The notes: generated from the letters alone by a model not told the origin. DNA of 64,000 bases from JAEUNJ01 sp052035955 (GCA_052035955.1 JBPOHD010000007.1:61919-125918), one strand, 5' to 3'; counted from the stretch's first letter, positions 15,482-23,861 are shown. Numbers and translations: made by a program.

Positions 15482-17344
15482 ATGAATCTCAGCCGGAAGA
15501 CAACGCTTTTCTTCGTCGGTCTCCTGATCGGACTGATCATCGTCCTGGTCGTCATCGGCCTGTATTCGTTCCGGAACTTCTCCATCATCTCGGCGACCGA
15601 GCATGTGCGCACGGCGGCCGAGGTGGTTCGCGTCCATCTGACGGAATCGATGATCAATGGCGTCATCGACAAGCGCGAGGGTTTCCTGCGCCGACTCACC
15701 GAAGTGCAAGGGCTCAAGTCCGCCCGGATCGTTCGCGGTGAGGGCGTCGATCGGCAGTTCGGACGGGGGCTGACCCAGGAGAAGGAACCCGATCTCCTGG
15801 AACGCGAGGTGATGGCCACCGGCCGCGCCCATTACGAACTGATCGAGAACAACGGCTTCAGCACATTCCGCGGCACCATCCCCTTCGTCGCCACCGCCAC
15901 CGGTTCGCCCAACTGCCTGCAGTGTCACCAGGTGAAGGAAGGGGACGTGCTCGGCGCGGTGACGATGACCCTGTCCATCGATCACCTTCGCAAGGAGGCG
16001 GTCGACACCATGACGGGCATCCTGGCCGCCGTCGCGCTGTTCGGCCTATCCACGCTTTTCCTGCTGCTCCGCCTCATGCGGCCGGTGGCGCAAACCACCC
16101 GCGAGGTGGAGACCGCCGTCGAGAGAGCGGTCGAAGGCAATTTCAAGTCCCGCGTGGAAAGGCGCACCTCGGACGAGATCGGTCACATCGCATCGGAGAT
16201 GAACCGCTTGCTGCATTTCCTCGACGAGGGCCTGAACCGGATCGCGCACCGCGTATCGGAACTGACTCTGCGCTCGGCCACCGAGGGGGAGAACCTGCTG
16301 ACGACGACGGCGGACATGGTGGACAACCTGGCGAAGGCGGCCCACTTCAAGCAGGCCATCGAGGAGGACGAAACCAAGGCGGAGATCTACCAGCGCCTGG
16401 TCCGCACAATGGAGAGCGAATTCGGCCTGCGCGAGTATTCCGTGTACGAGGTCCACCAGACCAAGCACCATCTGCTGCCCGTTTATGTCGATGGCCAGGT
16501 CCTGGCCGAATGCAAGTGGTGCGATCCGGAAATACTGGTTCGCAACGAGGCCTGCCGGGCGCGCCGCACCGGACACCTCGTGGACTCCGTCGCCGCGCCG
16601 GCGATCTGCACCGCATTCCGGCCTCCGTTGGAGGCCGCAGACAGGCAGCACATCTGCTTTCCCGTCCTCCAATCCGGAAACGTGGGCAGCGTCGTGCAGT
16701 TGATCGTTCCGGTCGGCCAGGGATCGGTGTATCAGGAAATGGTCCCCAACCTCAGCGTATTCCTGCGCGAGGCGGCACCCGTGCTGGAGGCGAAGCGCCT
16801 CATGGAGACGCTCAAGGATTCGACGCTGCGAGACCCCATGACGGGACTCAACAACCGGCGATTCCTGGAGGAGTACGTCGAGACCCTGATGGCGGGCACC
16901 AAACGCCACAAGGGTCACCTGGTGATCCTGATGATCGACCTCGATTTCTTCAAGATGGTGAACGACAACCACGGCCACGACGCCGGGGACGCGGTGCTCA
17001 AGGAACTCGCAAAGGTACTCCGACTGTCGGTCCGCGCCTCGGACCTGGTGTTGCGTTATGGCGGCGAGGAGTTCCTGATCATCCTCCAGGACACGGAAGT
17101 CGCTAAGGGAATGGTGGTGGCGGAGAACATCCGGCTGGCCGTGGAAAAGCTGAAAATCCAGGTCTCCGGCCTGGTCCTGCAGAAGACGGTCTCGATCGGC
17201 GTCTCCGACTTCCCGGGCGACGGGGAGACTTTCTGGCAGGTGGTCAAGTTCGCCGATATCGCGCTCTATCGGGCCAAGGACGAGGGGCGCAATCGCGTGG
17301 TCCGTTTCACTGCGGACATGTGGAAGGATTCGACGTCCTATTAG
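15482..17344 (+). CDS. Membrane diguanylate cyclase with periplasmic c-type heme, HAMP, GAF and GGDEF
   Basis: A 620-residue sensor protein. Helices near residues 9-29 and 178-197 bracket a periplasmic domain with one c-type heme motif, CLQCH (145-149), as in DUF3365/Tll0287-like heme sensor domains. HAMP follows (about 198-250), then a GAF-like region (about 295-435) unusually rich in Cys (344, 347, 358, 376, 392). The GGDEF domain has an active YGGEEF (526-531) and an RxxD inhibitory site (RASD, 518-521) at the correct five-residue spacing. It should make c-di-GMP in response to redox state or a heme ligand. It lies directly before a cytochrome operon, suggesting it reports on that chain (inference). 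Confidence 0.9.
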   Translation: MNLSRKTTLFFVGLLIGLIIVLVVIGLYSFRNFSIISATEHVRTAAEVVRVHLTESMINGVIDKREGFLRRLTEVQGLKSARIVRGEGVDRQFGRGLTQEKEPDLLEREVMATGRAHYELIENNGFSTFRGTIPFVATATGSPNCLQCHQVKEGDVLGAVTMTLSIDHLRKEAVDTMTGILAAVALFGLSTLFLLLRLMRPVAQTTREVETAVERAVEGNFKSRVERRTSDEIGHIASEMNRLLHFLDEGLNRIAHRVSELTLRSATEGENLLTTTADMVDNLAKAAHFKQAIEEDETKAEIYQRLVRTMESEFGLREYSVYEVHQTKHHLLPVYVDGQVLAECKWCDPEILVRNEACRARRTGHLVDSVAAPAICTAFRPPLEAADRQHICFPVLQSGNVGSVVQLIVPVGQGSVYQEMVPNLSVFLREAAPVLEAKRLMETLKDSTLRDPMTGLNNRRFLEEYVETLMAGTKRHKGHLVILMIDLDFFKMVNDNHGHDAGDAVLKELAKVLRLSVRASDLVLRYGGEEFLIILQDTEVAKGMVVAENIRLAVEKLKIQVSGLVLQKTVSIGVSDFPGDGETFWQVVKFADIALYRAKDEGRNRVVRFTADMWKDSTSY

Positions 17345-17949
17345 GGACATTGCGCTTCAGGCAACGGTTGCGGCTTGGTGAGTGCATGGGCGGGTGCTCC
17401 CCGATCCGCACCCCGGCGTAGCGAAAATCGATGGATTTTTCGCGCTTGCATTTTGCGCGAAGCGCTCGACAGCCGGGGTTCGGGCATTGCGGCTTCCCGC
17501 GCCGCCCGGTCTCGGCCCGTCAGAGCCGCCGGACTGCCGCAAGGGCATGTCCAGCCCGGCCGGCACTGCCACACATCGCCAACGCGGGGATTTCGGGGCG
17601 GCCATCATGCCAATGGATTCTTATTGGTTTCCGGCGCCACCTGCCGGTCCGCCCCGATCCGCAATCAGCGGCACCTTCCGCAGCGCAACATAAGTAAATG
17701 CTTCTATATGGCATTAGCGGCCCTGATTGGCGGATTAGAACGCTTGCCTTGTCTTGGTTTCGGGGCTGCTGAGATAATCCCGCGATAACAACGAGTTTTT
17801 CCCGCGGAGAACAGCAAGCCGGGGGTGTTCCGGAGGAGAGGTGGCGCTGGGCGAGCCCGCGCCTGTGGCGAGGCAGCCAAGGGCTGCCATTGCCCGCTTC
17901 GGTCCACTGCCTGAACTCTAAGCACTAGCCGCCGAGACTGGGAGGGGAG
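17345..17949. other. Long intergenic region before the cytochrome operon
   Basis: This gap of 605 bases has no conserved reading frame; the open frames on both strands have atypical composition. It contains a hairpin GCGAAAA/TTTTCGC (17421-17427 and 17437-17443), perhaps ending the diguanylate cyclase transcript. A sigma-70-like pair follows: TTGTCT at 17749-17754 and GATAAT at 17773-17778, spacing 18. That leaves a leader of about 165 bases before the NapC-like start, long enough for post-transcriptional control. Confidence 0.45.
17749..17778 (+). promoter_or_regulatory. Predicted promoter of the tetraheme/FccAB operon
   Basis: TTGTCT at 17749-17754 and GATAAT at 17773-17778 are 18 bases apart. 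The start site would be near 17785. No FNR/DNR-type inverted repeat like those of the nor region was seen next to it. Confidence 0.45.
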
Positions 17950-18597
17950 ATGGCCGAACAAGGACAAGACACGCCGCAGGGCAATCCACAGGAGCAGGGC
18001 GGGATCATCAATCGGCTGCGCCAACCCCCGAAATGCTCGATGCTGCGCATGATCGTCGTCGGCATCGTGGGCGGCATCATCATCTGGGGCGGCCTGAACA
18101 CGGGCATGGAACTCACCAATCACACCGAGTTCTGCCTGTCCTGCCACGAGATGTCGATTCCCTACGAGGAACTCAAGAAAACGGTTCATTACAAGAACCG
18201 CTCGGGCACGACCGTATCCTGCGCCGACTGTCACGTGGCCAGCAGCAAGACGCCCGTCGACTACGCCCGAAAGTCCACCATGAAACTTCTCGCCGCCCGC
18301 GACGTGATCGGTCACATCAAGGGCACGGTCGACACACCTGAAAAGTTCGAGGCCCATCGCCTGGAAATGGCGAAGCGGGTCTGGCAGAAGATGAAGGATG
18401 CAGACTCCAGGGAGTGCCGCAACTGCCACGACTTCAAGACCATGGACCCGGCAAAGCAGAAGGACCGTTCCGTGGTGAAGCATGAAGGCGCCATCGAGGA
18501 CGGCAAGACCTGCATCGATTGCCATAAGGGAATCGCGCATAAGCCGGTGCACCAATTGCTTGAGCAGGAAGGCGCGGCGCCGAAGAAGGAAGGTTGA
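17950..18597 (+). CDS. NapC/NirT-family tetraheme cytochrome c
   Basis: A 215-residue membrane-anchored cytochrome with one helix (about residues 31-50) and four heme motifs: CLSCH (62-66), CADCH (91-95), CRNCH (156-160) and CIDCH (188-192). NapC/NirT proteins oxidise membrane quinol and pass electrons to periplasmic reductases. No nap or nir genes are nearby; the following genes encode an EB_dh-like cytochrome and an FccAB-type pair. It could deliver quinol electrons to that system or carry electrons the other way into the quinone pool. The start is supported by GGGAGGGGAG. Confidence 0.92.
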   Translation: MAEQGQDTPQGNPQEQGGIINRLRQPPKCSMLRMIVVGIVGGIIIWGGLNTGMELTNHTEFCLSCHEMSIPYEELKKTVHYKNRSGTTVSCADCHVASSKTPVDYARKSTMKLLAARDVIGHIKGTVDTPEKFEAHRLEMAKRVWQKMKDADSRECRNCHDFKTMDPAKQKDRSVVKHEGAIEDGKTCIDCHKGIAHKPVHQLLEQEGAAPKKEG

Positions 18598-18669
18598 TTG
18601 CAGCGGCCCCGGAGGATCGGGGCCGCGCACCAGTCCCCCGGACGGGGTCCATGTAGCGAGGAGCTTGAA

Positions 18670-19572
18670 ATGAAGAAGATGGTTTTGGCGGTTATCGGTG
18701 TGTTCGTTGCCGGCGGCGCGATGGCGGCCCCGGACTGGGAGAAGGTGCCCGCCCGCAAGATGACCTTGTTTTTCCCTGGCCAATCCAGCCTGGAGTGGGT
18801 CATGAACAAGGCCGACCATTCGGCGGTGCCGGACATCGTGGACAAGAAGCGTCCCTGCGCCAAGTGCCACGAGGGCGATGCCAATGAAATCGGCGACAAG
18901 ATCGTCAAGGGGCAGTCGGTCGGCAGTTCGAAGACCGTCCTGGAGCCCAAGCCGCCCAAGGGCAAGGTCGGCTCCATTCCGGTGATGTTCCAGGCGGCCC
19001 ACGACGGCAACAAGATTTACTTCCGCTTCGAATGGGTGCCGCCCCAGAACACCGACAACAAGATGGACAAGAAGAACGAGGTCAAGCTGACCATGATGTT
19101 CGACGGCGGCGGCACGGTCGACGGCGCCAACCTGAACGGCTGCTGGGGCACCTGCCACACCGACCTGCGCTCCATGAAGGATGCCAAGGACGAAAAGAAG
19201 ACCAAGTACATCAAGGACGCCGACCTGGCCGCCGGAAAGTTCATGGACCTGATCCAGTTCCGCAGCGGCAAGGGTGAAAAGCCCGTCGACGGCTGGGTGG
19301 ACAAGGAACGCCACATGGACGGCGGCAAGGGCCTCGTCAAGGCCGAGGGGAAAAAGGAAGGCAACAAGTGGGTCGTGACCTTCGAGCGGACCCTGGCCGG
19401 CGGCGGCAAGGGAGACCACGCCATTGCTGCGGACAAAGTGTATAACTTCGGCTTCGCCATTCACGAGGACTACACGGAAGCGCGCTATCACTACGTGTCC
19501 CTGGGCTACCAGTTCGGCCTCGACAAGGCCGTGCCGGACGTCAAGAACTACATCAACGTCACGAAGCAGTGA
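18670..19572 (+). CDS. Periplasmic cytochrome with ethylbenzene-dehydrogenase-like heme domain
   Basis: A 300-residue exported protein with a cleavable signal (MKKMVLAVIGVFVAGGAMAA). It carries a c-heme motif CAKCH at 63-67 and an unusual six-residue CWGTCH (CxxxCH) at 158-163. The surroundings (IPVMFQAAHDGNKIYFRFEW, LTMMFDGGG, NFGFAIHEDY) resemble the beta-sandwich heme domain of ethylbenzene dehydrogenase gamma subunits and related cytochrome c-552-type proteins. It lies 72 bases after the NapC-like gene and 50 bases before the FccA-like gene, in one apparent operon. It probably relays electrons; no catalytic molybdenum subunit is nearby. Confidence 0.78.
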   Translation: MKKMVLAVIGVFVAGGAMAAPDWEKVPARKMTLFFPGQSSLEWVMNKADHSAVPDIVDKKRPCAKCHEGDANEIGDKIVKGQSVGSSKTVLEPKPPKGKVGSIPVMFQAAHDGNKIYFRFEWVPPQNTDNKMDKKNEVKLTMMFDGGGTVDGANLNGCWGTCHTDLRSMKDAKDEKKTKYIKDADLAAGKFMDLIQFRSGKGEKPVDGWVDKERHMDGGKGLVKAEGKKEGNKWVVTFERTLAGGGKGDHAIAADKVYNFGFAIHEDYTEARYHYVSLGYQFGLDKAVPDVKNYINVTKQ

Positions 19573-19622
19573 CCGGTCAACCGCCCTGGCGGTTCAAAGC
19601 AAGGAGGAGAGAGGAGATGCGC

Positions 19623-20198
19623 ATGAAGAAAGCATGGATGGGAACAGCCGCCCTGGCCGGCGTCCTGTTGTCGGCCCAGGCGGTGGCGGCACCGCCCACC
19701 GCGGAGATGCTGTCCAACGCCTGCGCCGGTTGCCACGGCACCAAGGGTGGCAGCGCCGGTCTGACGATGCCCAGCCTGGCCGGCCAGTCCAAGGAGGCCA
19801 TCGTCGACGCCATGAAGAAGTTCAAGAGCGGCGAGCGTCCGGCCACCGTGATGGGACGGCTGGCGAAGGGCTATGGCGACGCCGAGATCGTCGCCATGGG
19901 CGAGTTCTTCTCCAAGCAGAAGCTTCATGCGACCAACCAGAGCCTGGATAAGGCAAAGGTGGCCAAGGGTGCCAGCCTCCAGGAGGCCAACTGCTCCCGC
20001 TGCCATCTGGAAGACGGCAAGGAGGGAAAGGACGATACCCCGGCCATGGCCAGCCAATGGCTGCCCTATCTGCAGATGCAGATGGACCTCTACCTCTCCG
20101 GCAAGCGCAAGATGCCGGAAAAGATGGAAGAGAAGGTGAAGCCCCTGTCCAGGGAAGACCTGGACGCCCTGTTGAACTTCTACGCCAGCGTGAAATAA
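19623..20198 (+). CDS. Diheme cytochrome c, FccA/cytochrome c4-like
   Basis: A 191-residue periplasmic protein with a signal peptide (KKAWMGTAALAGVLLSAQAVAA). Two class I cytochrome c domains carry CAGCH (34-38) and CSRCH (124-128), matching cytochrome c4 and the diheme subunit of flavocytochrome c sulfide dehydrogenase. It is 13 bases upstream of an FccB-like flavoprotein, so the FccA role is the best reading. A Met two codons upstream (19617) is possible; 19623 was chosen because GAGGAG is spaced six bases from it. Confidence 0.85.
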   Translation: MKKAWMGTAALAGVLLSAQAVAAPPTAEMLSNACAGCHGTKGGSAGLTMPSLAGQSKEAIVDAMKKFKSGERPATVMGRLAKGYGDAEIVAMGEFFSKQKLHATNQSLDKAKVAKGASLQEANCSRCHLEDGKEGKDDTPAMASQWLPYLQMQMDLYLSGKRKMPEKMEEKVKPLSREDLDALLNFYASVK

Positions 20199-20211
20199 GG
20201 GAGATACGACA

Positions 20212-21507
20212 ATGACTCTGGATCGCAGAAGTTTCCTCAAGCTCCTCGGCGCCGGGGCCGGCACCGCAGGATTGCCGATGATCGGCCGAGCCGCCGAGTT
20301 GATGCCCAAGACCGGACGCCGCGTCGTGGTCATCGGCGGCGGCTTCGGAGGCACCATCGCCGCCAAGTACGTTCGCATGCTCGATTCCTCGATCGAGGTC
20401 GTGCTGATCGAGCGCAACCGCCAGTTCGTCTCCTGCCCCTTCAGCAACCTCTACATCGGCGGGCTGATCAAGGACCTGTCGTCGCTGACCATCGGTTACG
20501 ACAAGCTGGCAGCCAACCACGGCATCAAGATGGTGTACGACGAGGTCACCGGCATCGACCCGGCCGCCAAGGTCGTCGCCACCAAGGGCGGCACCCTCGC
20601 CTACGACCGGCTGATCGTTTCCCCCGGCGTTGATTTCCGCACCGAGGAGGTCGAGGGCTACGATCTGGCCACGACGCCCGGCGTCATCCCCCACGCCTGG
20701 AAAGCCGGCGAGCAATCCACGCTCCTGCGCAACCAGCTGGAGGCCATGCCGGACGGCGGAAAAGTGATCATCAGCATGCCGCTGACCCCATACCGGTGCC
20801 CACCCGGGCCCTACGAGCGGTCCTGCATGATCGCCACCTACCTGAAGAAGCACAAGCCGAAGAGCAAGCTGCTGCTCCTCGACGCGAATCCGGACGTGGT
20901 TTCCAAGAAGCCCTTGTTCACCAAGGCATGGAACGAGTACTACAAGGGAATCTTCGAATACGTGCCGGCCAAGAAGGTGACCCGCGTCGAGGCCTCCGCC
21001 AAGACCCTGGTCGTCGAGGGGATCGAGGACTTCAAGGGCGACGTGGTCAATTTCATCCCGCCGCAACGGGCGGGCCAGATCGCCGTCAAGGCAGGACTCG
21101 TCGGTGCCGACAAGAACTGGTGTCCGGTCAATCCGGTCACCTTCGAGTCGGCCAACCACAAGGACATCCACGTGATCGGTGACGCCTGTGCGCCCCCCTC
21201 CACCGGCGCCCCGATGCCCAAGTCCGGGTACTCGGCCAACTCCCAGGCCAAGGTCTGCGCCGCCAACGTGGTGGCCCTGATGAACGGCAAGGAAACCACT
21301 GACCTGTCCGGCATCAACGTCTGCTACAGCGCCGTCAGCGAGCACGAGTCGGTCAGCATCGCCGCGGTGTACAAGGTGGCCGAAGGCAAGATCACGGCCG
21401 TCGCCAACTCGGGCGGCATCTCCCCGGCGGACTTCTCGATCGCCAAGATGGAGCACGTGTACGCCGAAAGCTGGCTGCGCAACATCCTGACCGAAATGTC
21501 GACCTGA
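20212..21507 (+). CDS. fccB: FccB-like flavocytochrome c sulfide dehydrogenase flavoprotein
   Basis: A 431-residue flavoprotein with a twin-arginine signal (LDRRSFLKLLGAG) and an FAD-binding VVVIGGGFGGTIAA motif. Cys75 in FVSCPFSNLYIGG corresponds to the cysteine that holds FAD covalently in Allochromatium FccB. The redox-active cysteine region YRCPPGPYERSC (196, 205) and C371 (NVCYSAVSEHES) are also present. FccAB oxidises sulfide to sulfur or polysulfide in the periplasm and reduces cytochrome c. All key residues are kept, so it is likely active. It is the last gene of the operon. Confidence 0.9.
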   Translation: MTLDRRSFLKLLGAGAGTAGLPMIGRAAELMPKTGRRVVVIGGGFGGTIAAKYVRMLDSSIEVVLIERNRQFVSCPFSNLYIGGLIKDLSSLTIGYDKLAANHGIKMVYDEVTGIDPAAKVVATKGGTLAYDRLIVSPGVDFRTEEVEGYDLATTPGVIPHAWKAGEQSTLLRNQLEAMPDGGKVIISMPLTPYRCPPGPYERSCMIATYLKKHKPKSKLLLLDANPDVVSKKPLFTKAWNEYYKGIFEYVPAKKVTRVEASAKTLVVEGIEDFKGDVVNFIPPQRAGQIAVKAGLVGADKNWCPVNPVTFESANHKDIHVIGDACAPPSTGAPMPKSGYSANSQAKVCAANVVALMNGKETTDLSGINVCYSAVSEHESVSIAAVYKVAEGKITAVANSGGISPADFSIAKMEHVYAESWLRNILTEMST

Positions 21508-21529
21508 CGGACTCGGCCGCGCCAGGAAA

Positions 21530-21557
21530 AACGCCCCGGAAACGGGGCGTTTTCTTT
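21530..21557. terminator. Terminator between fccB and cytochrome c4 genes
   Basis: AACGCCCCG and CGGGGCGTT form a 9-bp stem with a GAAA loop, followed by TTTCTTT. The mirrored A-run upstream could let it stop transcription from both convergent genes. Confidence 0.85.
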
Positions 21558-21572
21558 GGCCGACGGGGTAGG

Positions 21573-22190
21573 TCAATCGAGCGCGCTGATGTACGCGGCA
21601 ACCGCGTTGATCTCGAGGTCGGTGAGCTTGGAGGCGATCGTGTGCATGATGGCATTGTCGTTGGTCCGATCGCGCTTGGTGAACTCCTTGAGCTGGCTCT
21701 CCAGGTAGGCCGCGTGCTGCCCCGCCAGGCGCGGCAGCTGCACCGTCCCGCCCGCCTTCGGACCGTGGCACGACGCACATGCCGCCACACCGGAATAGGG
21801 ATTGCCTTTCAGGTAGATGTAGCGCCCGACGCCGGCGAGGTCTTCGTCTCGCACCCGCTGGGCGCGCGGCTTCTTCTGGCTGAAGAAGACCCCGAGGGCG
21901 CGCATGTCCTCCGGGCCCAGATCCCTGGCCTGGTCATTCATCGTTCCCTTGCGTCTTCCTGTCTGGAAGTCCGCCAATTGTTTGGCGATGTATTCCGGAT
22001 GCTGGGCCGCCAAGCGGGGAAAGATGGGACTGACGCTGTCGCCTTCGGGTCCATGGCAAACGGCACAGCGATTGGCCACGATGTCACCGGCACGCTTGAG
22101 GTCCGGCTCGGCGGCCCAGGTCGGCGCGCCCATGGCGACCAGGAATGCCGCGATCATCACCCGCAGCCGGTGGCGGCGGATCTCAACCAT
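21573..22190 (-). CDS. Cytochrome c4, diheme
   Basis: A 205-residue exported diheme cytochrome with a signal peptide (RVMIAAFLVAMGAPTWAA) and hemes at CAVCH (42-46) and CASCH (138-142). The two half-domains are similar (PRLAAQHPEYIAKQL and PRLAGQHAAYLESQL). Cytochromes c4 pass electrons to terminal oxidases or reductases. The ATG at 22190 overlaps the 3' end of dut by eight bases, so it is probably translated from the coaBC-dut transcript. It converges on fccB. Confidence 0.9.
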   Translation of the reverse strand: MVEIRRHRLRVMIAAFLVAMGAPTWAAEPDLKRAGDIVANRCAVCHGPEGDSVSPIFPRLAAQHPEYIAKQLADFQTGRRKGTMNDQARDLGPEDMRALGVFFSQKKPRAQRVRDEDLAGVGRYIYLKGNPYSGVAACASCHGPKAGGTVQLPRLAGQHAAYLESQLKEFTKRDRTNDNAIMHTIASKLTDLEINAVAAYISALD

Positions 22191-22632
22191 GTCCCGTGCT
22201 GCCGAAACCGCCGGCACCGCGATCGCTCTTGTCGAAATCGTCCACGACATTGAAAGCCACCTGCAGCACCGGCACCACCACGAGCTGCGCAAGGCGATCC
22301 ATGGGATTCAGCGTGAAGGTCTCCTGTCCCCTGTTCCAGGTCGATACGAAAACCTCCCCCTGATAGTCGGAGTCGATGAGGCCGACCAGATTGCCCAAAA
22401 CGATTCCATGCTTGTGGCCCAGTCCCGAGCGCGGCAGTATCAAGGCAGCGAGCCCCGGATCGGCCAGGTGGATCGCGATCCCCGTGGGAATGAGGCGGGT
22501 GTCGCCCGGATGCAGCTTCATGGGCGCCTCGACGCAGGCACGCAGATCCATCCCGGCAGCGCCGGCAGAGGCGTAATGGGGCGGGTTCTCCCGCAATCTG
22601 GGATCGAGAATCCTGACGTCGATTCGATGCAT
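22183..22632 (-). CDS. dut: dUTP diphosphatase
   Basis: A 149-residue trimeric dUTPase that hydrolyses dUTP to dUMP, feeding thymidylate synthesis and keeping uracil out of DNA. The five family motifs are visible: GMDLRA, PRSGLGHKHG, GLIDSDYQGE, RLAQLVV, and the C-terminal GGFGSTGH. Its ATG lies one base after the coaBC stop, giving tight coupling. The coaBC-dut arrangement is conserved in many proteobacteria. Confidence 0.96.
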   Translation of the reverse strand: MHRIDVRILDPRLRENPPHYASAGAAGMDLRACVEAPMKLHPGDTRLIPTGIAIHLADPGLAALILPRSGLGHKHGIVLGNLVGLIDSDYQGEVFVSTWNRGQETFTLNPMDRLAQLVVVPVLQVAFNVVDDFDKSDRGAGGFGSTGHG

Positions 22633-22633
22633 G

Positions 22634-23818
22634 TCAGTCGGCAAGCATGCCGGCGATGTGGGTGACGATGGCACGCGCCACGGCGAGCTTCTCGCCCGGC
22701 GGCACCCGGTGGGCGCCGTGGTCGTCGTAGAGGCAGACCTGGTTGGTGGCACGGCCCAAGCCGTCCTGAACCAGGTTGCCGACCACCAAGGGGAGCTTCT
22801 TGGCCTGCCGCTTTCCCTGCGCATACTTGTCCAGATCGCGGCTCTCGGCGGCGAAGCCGACGCAGAACGGCGGGTTGGGGCGCACAGCCACTTCGGCCAG
22901 GATATCCGGATTCGCCTCAAGCTCCAGCGTCAGGTTCCCACTGCCCTTCTTGATCTTGTGCTCCTCGGCCCTTGCCGGACGGTAGTCGGCGACCGCCGCC
23001 ACGGACACGAAGATGTCTTGTTCGGCCACCATCCCAAGGACCGCCGCTCTCATGTCCAGCGCCGAGATCACGTCGATTCGCGAGACACCGCGCGGCGTCG
23101 GCAAGGCGACGGGCCCGGCCACCAAGGTGACGCTTGCGCCCGCCTCGCGGCAGGCCCGGGCCAGGGCAAATCCCATCCGTCCCGAACTGGAATTTGTGAG
23201 GCCGCGCACCGGATCGAGGGCTTCGAAGGTAGGACCCGCGGTCAAGAGCACGCGGCGACCGCCCAATCGCTTGGGCTGCAGGAAGGCGACCAGATCCTCG
23301 AACAGCTCCGCGGCCTCCAGCATGCGCCCCTCGCCCACTTCACCGCAGGCCTGCTCCCCGCTGGCCGGCCCGAGAACCAGGACCCCGTCGCCGCGCAATC
23401 GCTCGACGTTGCGCCGCGTGGCGGGGTTGTCCCACATCTGGCGGTTCATGGCCGGCGCGACGAGCAAGGGGCAGTCGCGGGCCAGGCAGAGGGTGGAAAG
23501 AAGGTCATCGGCGAAGCCGTGGGCCACCTTGGCCAGGAAATCCGCCGTCGCCGGCGCCACCAGGACCGCGTCGGCGCCGCGACTGAGGTCGATGTGGGCC
23601 ATGCCACGTTCCCCGCCGTCCCAGAGATGGGTGAATACCGGACGCCCGACCAGGGCCTGGAACGTGGTCGAAGTGACGAAATGTCCGGCCGCCTCGGTCA
23701 TGACCACGTCCACCGCCGCGCCGGCCTTGACCAGCAGCCGCGCCAACTCGGCGGCCTTGTACGCCGCGACCCCGCCGGTCACCCCGAGAACGATGCGCCT
23801 GTCATCCAGTTCGGCCAT
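22634..23818 (-). CDS. coaBC: Bifunctional phosphopantothenoylcysteine decarboxylase/synthetase
   Basis: A 394-residue fusion enzyme of coenzyme A synthesis. The N-terminal flavoprotein CoaC part (1-180) has VLGVTGGVAAYKAAEL, the substrate-clamp PAMNRQMWDNPATRRN and a conserved His after the flavin segment. The CoaB part (from about 190) has LTAGPTFEALDPVRGLTNSSSGRMG and KIKKGSGNLTLELEANPDIL. It joins cysteine to phosphopantothenate and decarboxylates the product. Its substrate pathway starts with panBC at 49516-51184. It is transcribed divergently from radC. Confidence 0.96.
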   Translation of the reverse strand: MAELDDRRIVLGVTGGVAAYKAAELARLLVKAGAAVDVVMTEAAGHFVTSTTFQALVGRPVFTHLWDGGERGMAHIDLSRGADAVLVAPATADFLAKVAHGFADDLLSTLCLARDCPLLVAPAMNRQMWDNPATRRNVERLRGDGVLVLGPASGEQACGEVGEGRMLEAAELFEDLVAFLQPKRLGGRRVLLTAGPTFEALDPVRGLTNSSSGRMGFALARACREAGASVTLVAGPVALPTPRGVSRIDVISALDMRAAVLGMVAEQDIFVSVAAVADYRPARAEEHKIKKGSGNLTLELEANPDILAEVAVRPNPPFCVGFAAESRDLDKYAQGKRQAKKLPLVVGNLVQDGLGRATNQVCLYDDHGAHRVPPGEKLAVARAIVTHIAGMLAD

Positions 23819-23821
23819 TGC

Positions 23822-23860
23822 GGTTAGAATCCAGCGGATTGAATTCGGAGGATTCTAACC
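23822..23860. promoter_or_regulatory. Symmetric divergent promoter region, coaBC/radC
   Basis: A perfect 11-bp inverted repeat, GGTTAGAATCC (23822-23832) and GGATTCTAACC (23850-23860), lies between the two start codons. Each arm holds a TAGAAT -10-like hexamer reading toward one of the genes, suggesting overlapping face-to-face promoters with leaders of about 25 bases. Whether the repeat is also an operator is unknown. Confidence 0.5.
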
Positions 23861-23861
23861 C

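Noticed and set aside
17375..17788. Open frames in the long gap before the tetraheme cytochrome gene
   Set aside because: Several overlapping frames on both strands of similar length, none with a ribosome site or recognisable sequence; more consistent with a non-coding leader.
17704..21780. Very long minus-strand frames opposite the cytochrome/FccAB operon
   Set aside because: They mirror well-recognised heme and flavin proteins on the plus strand and show only low-complexity sequence.
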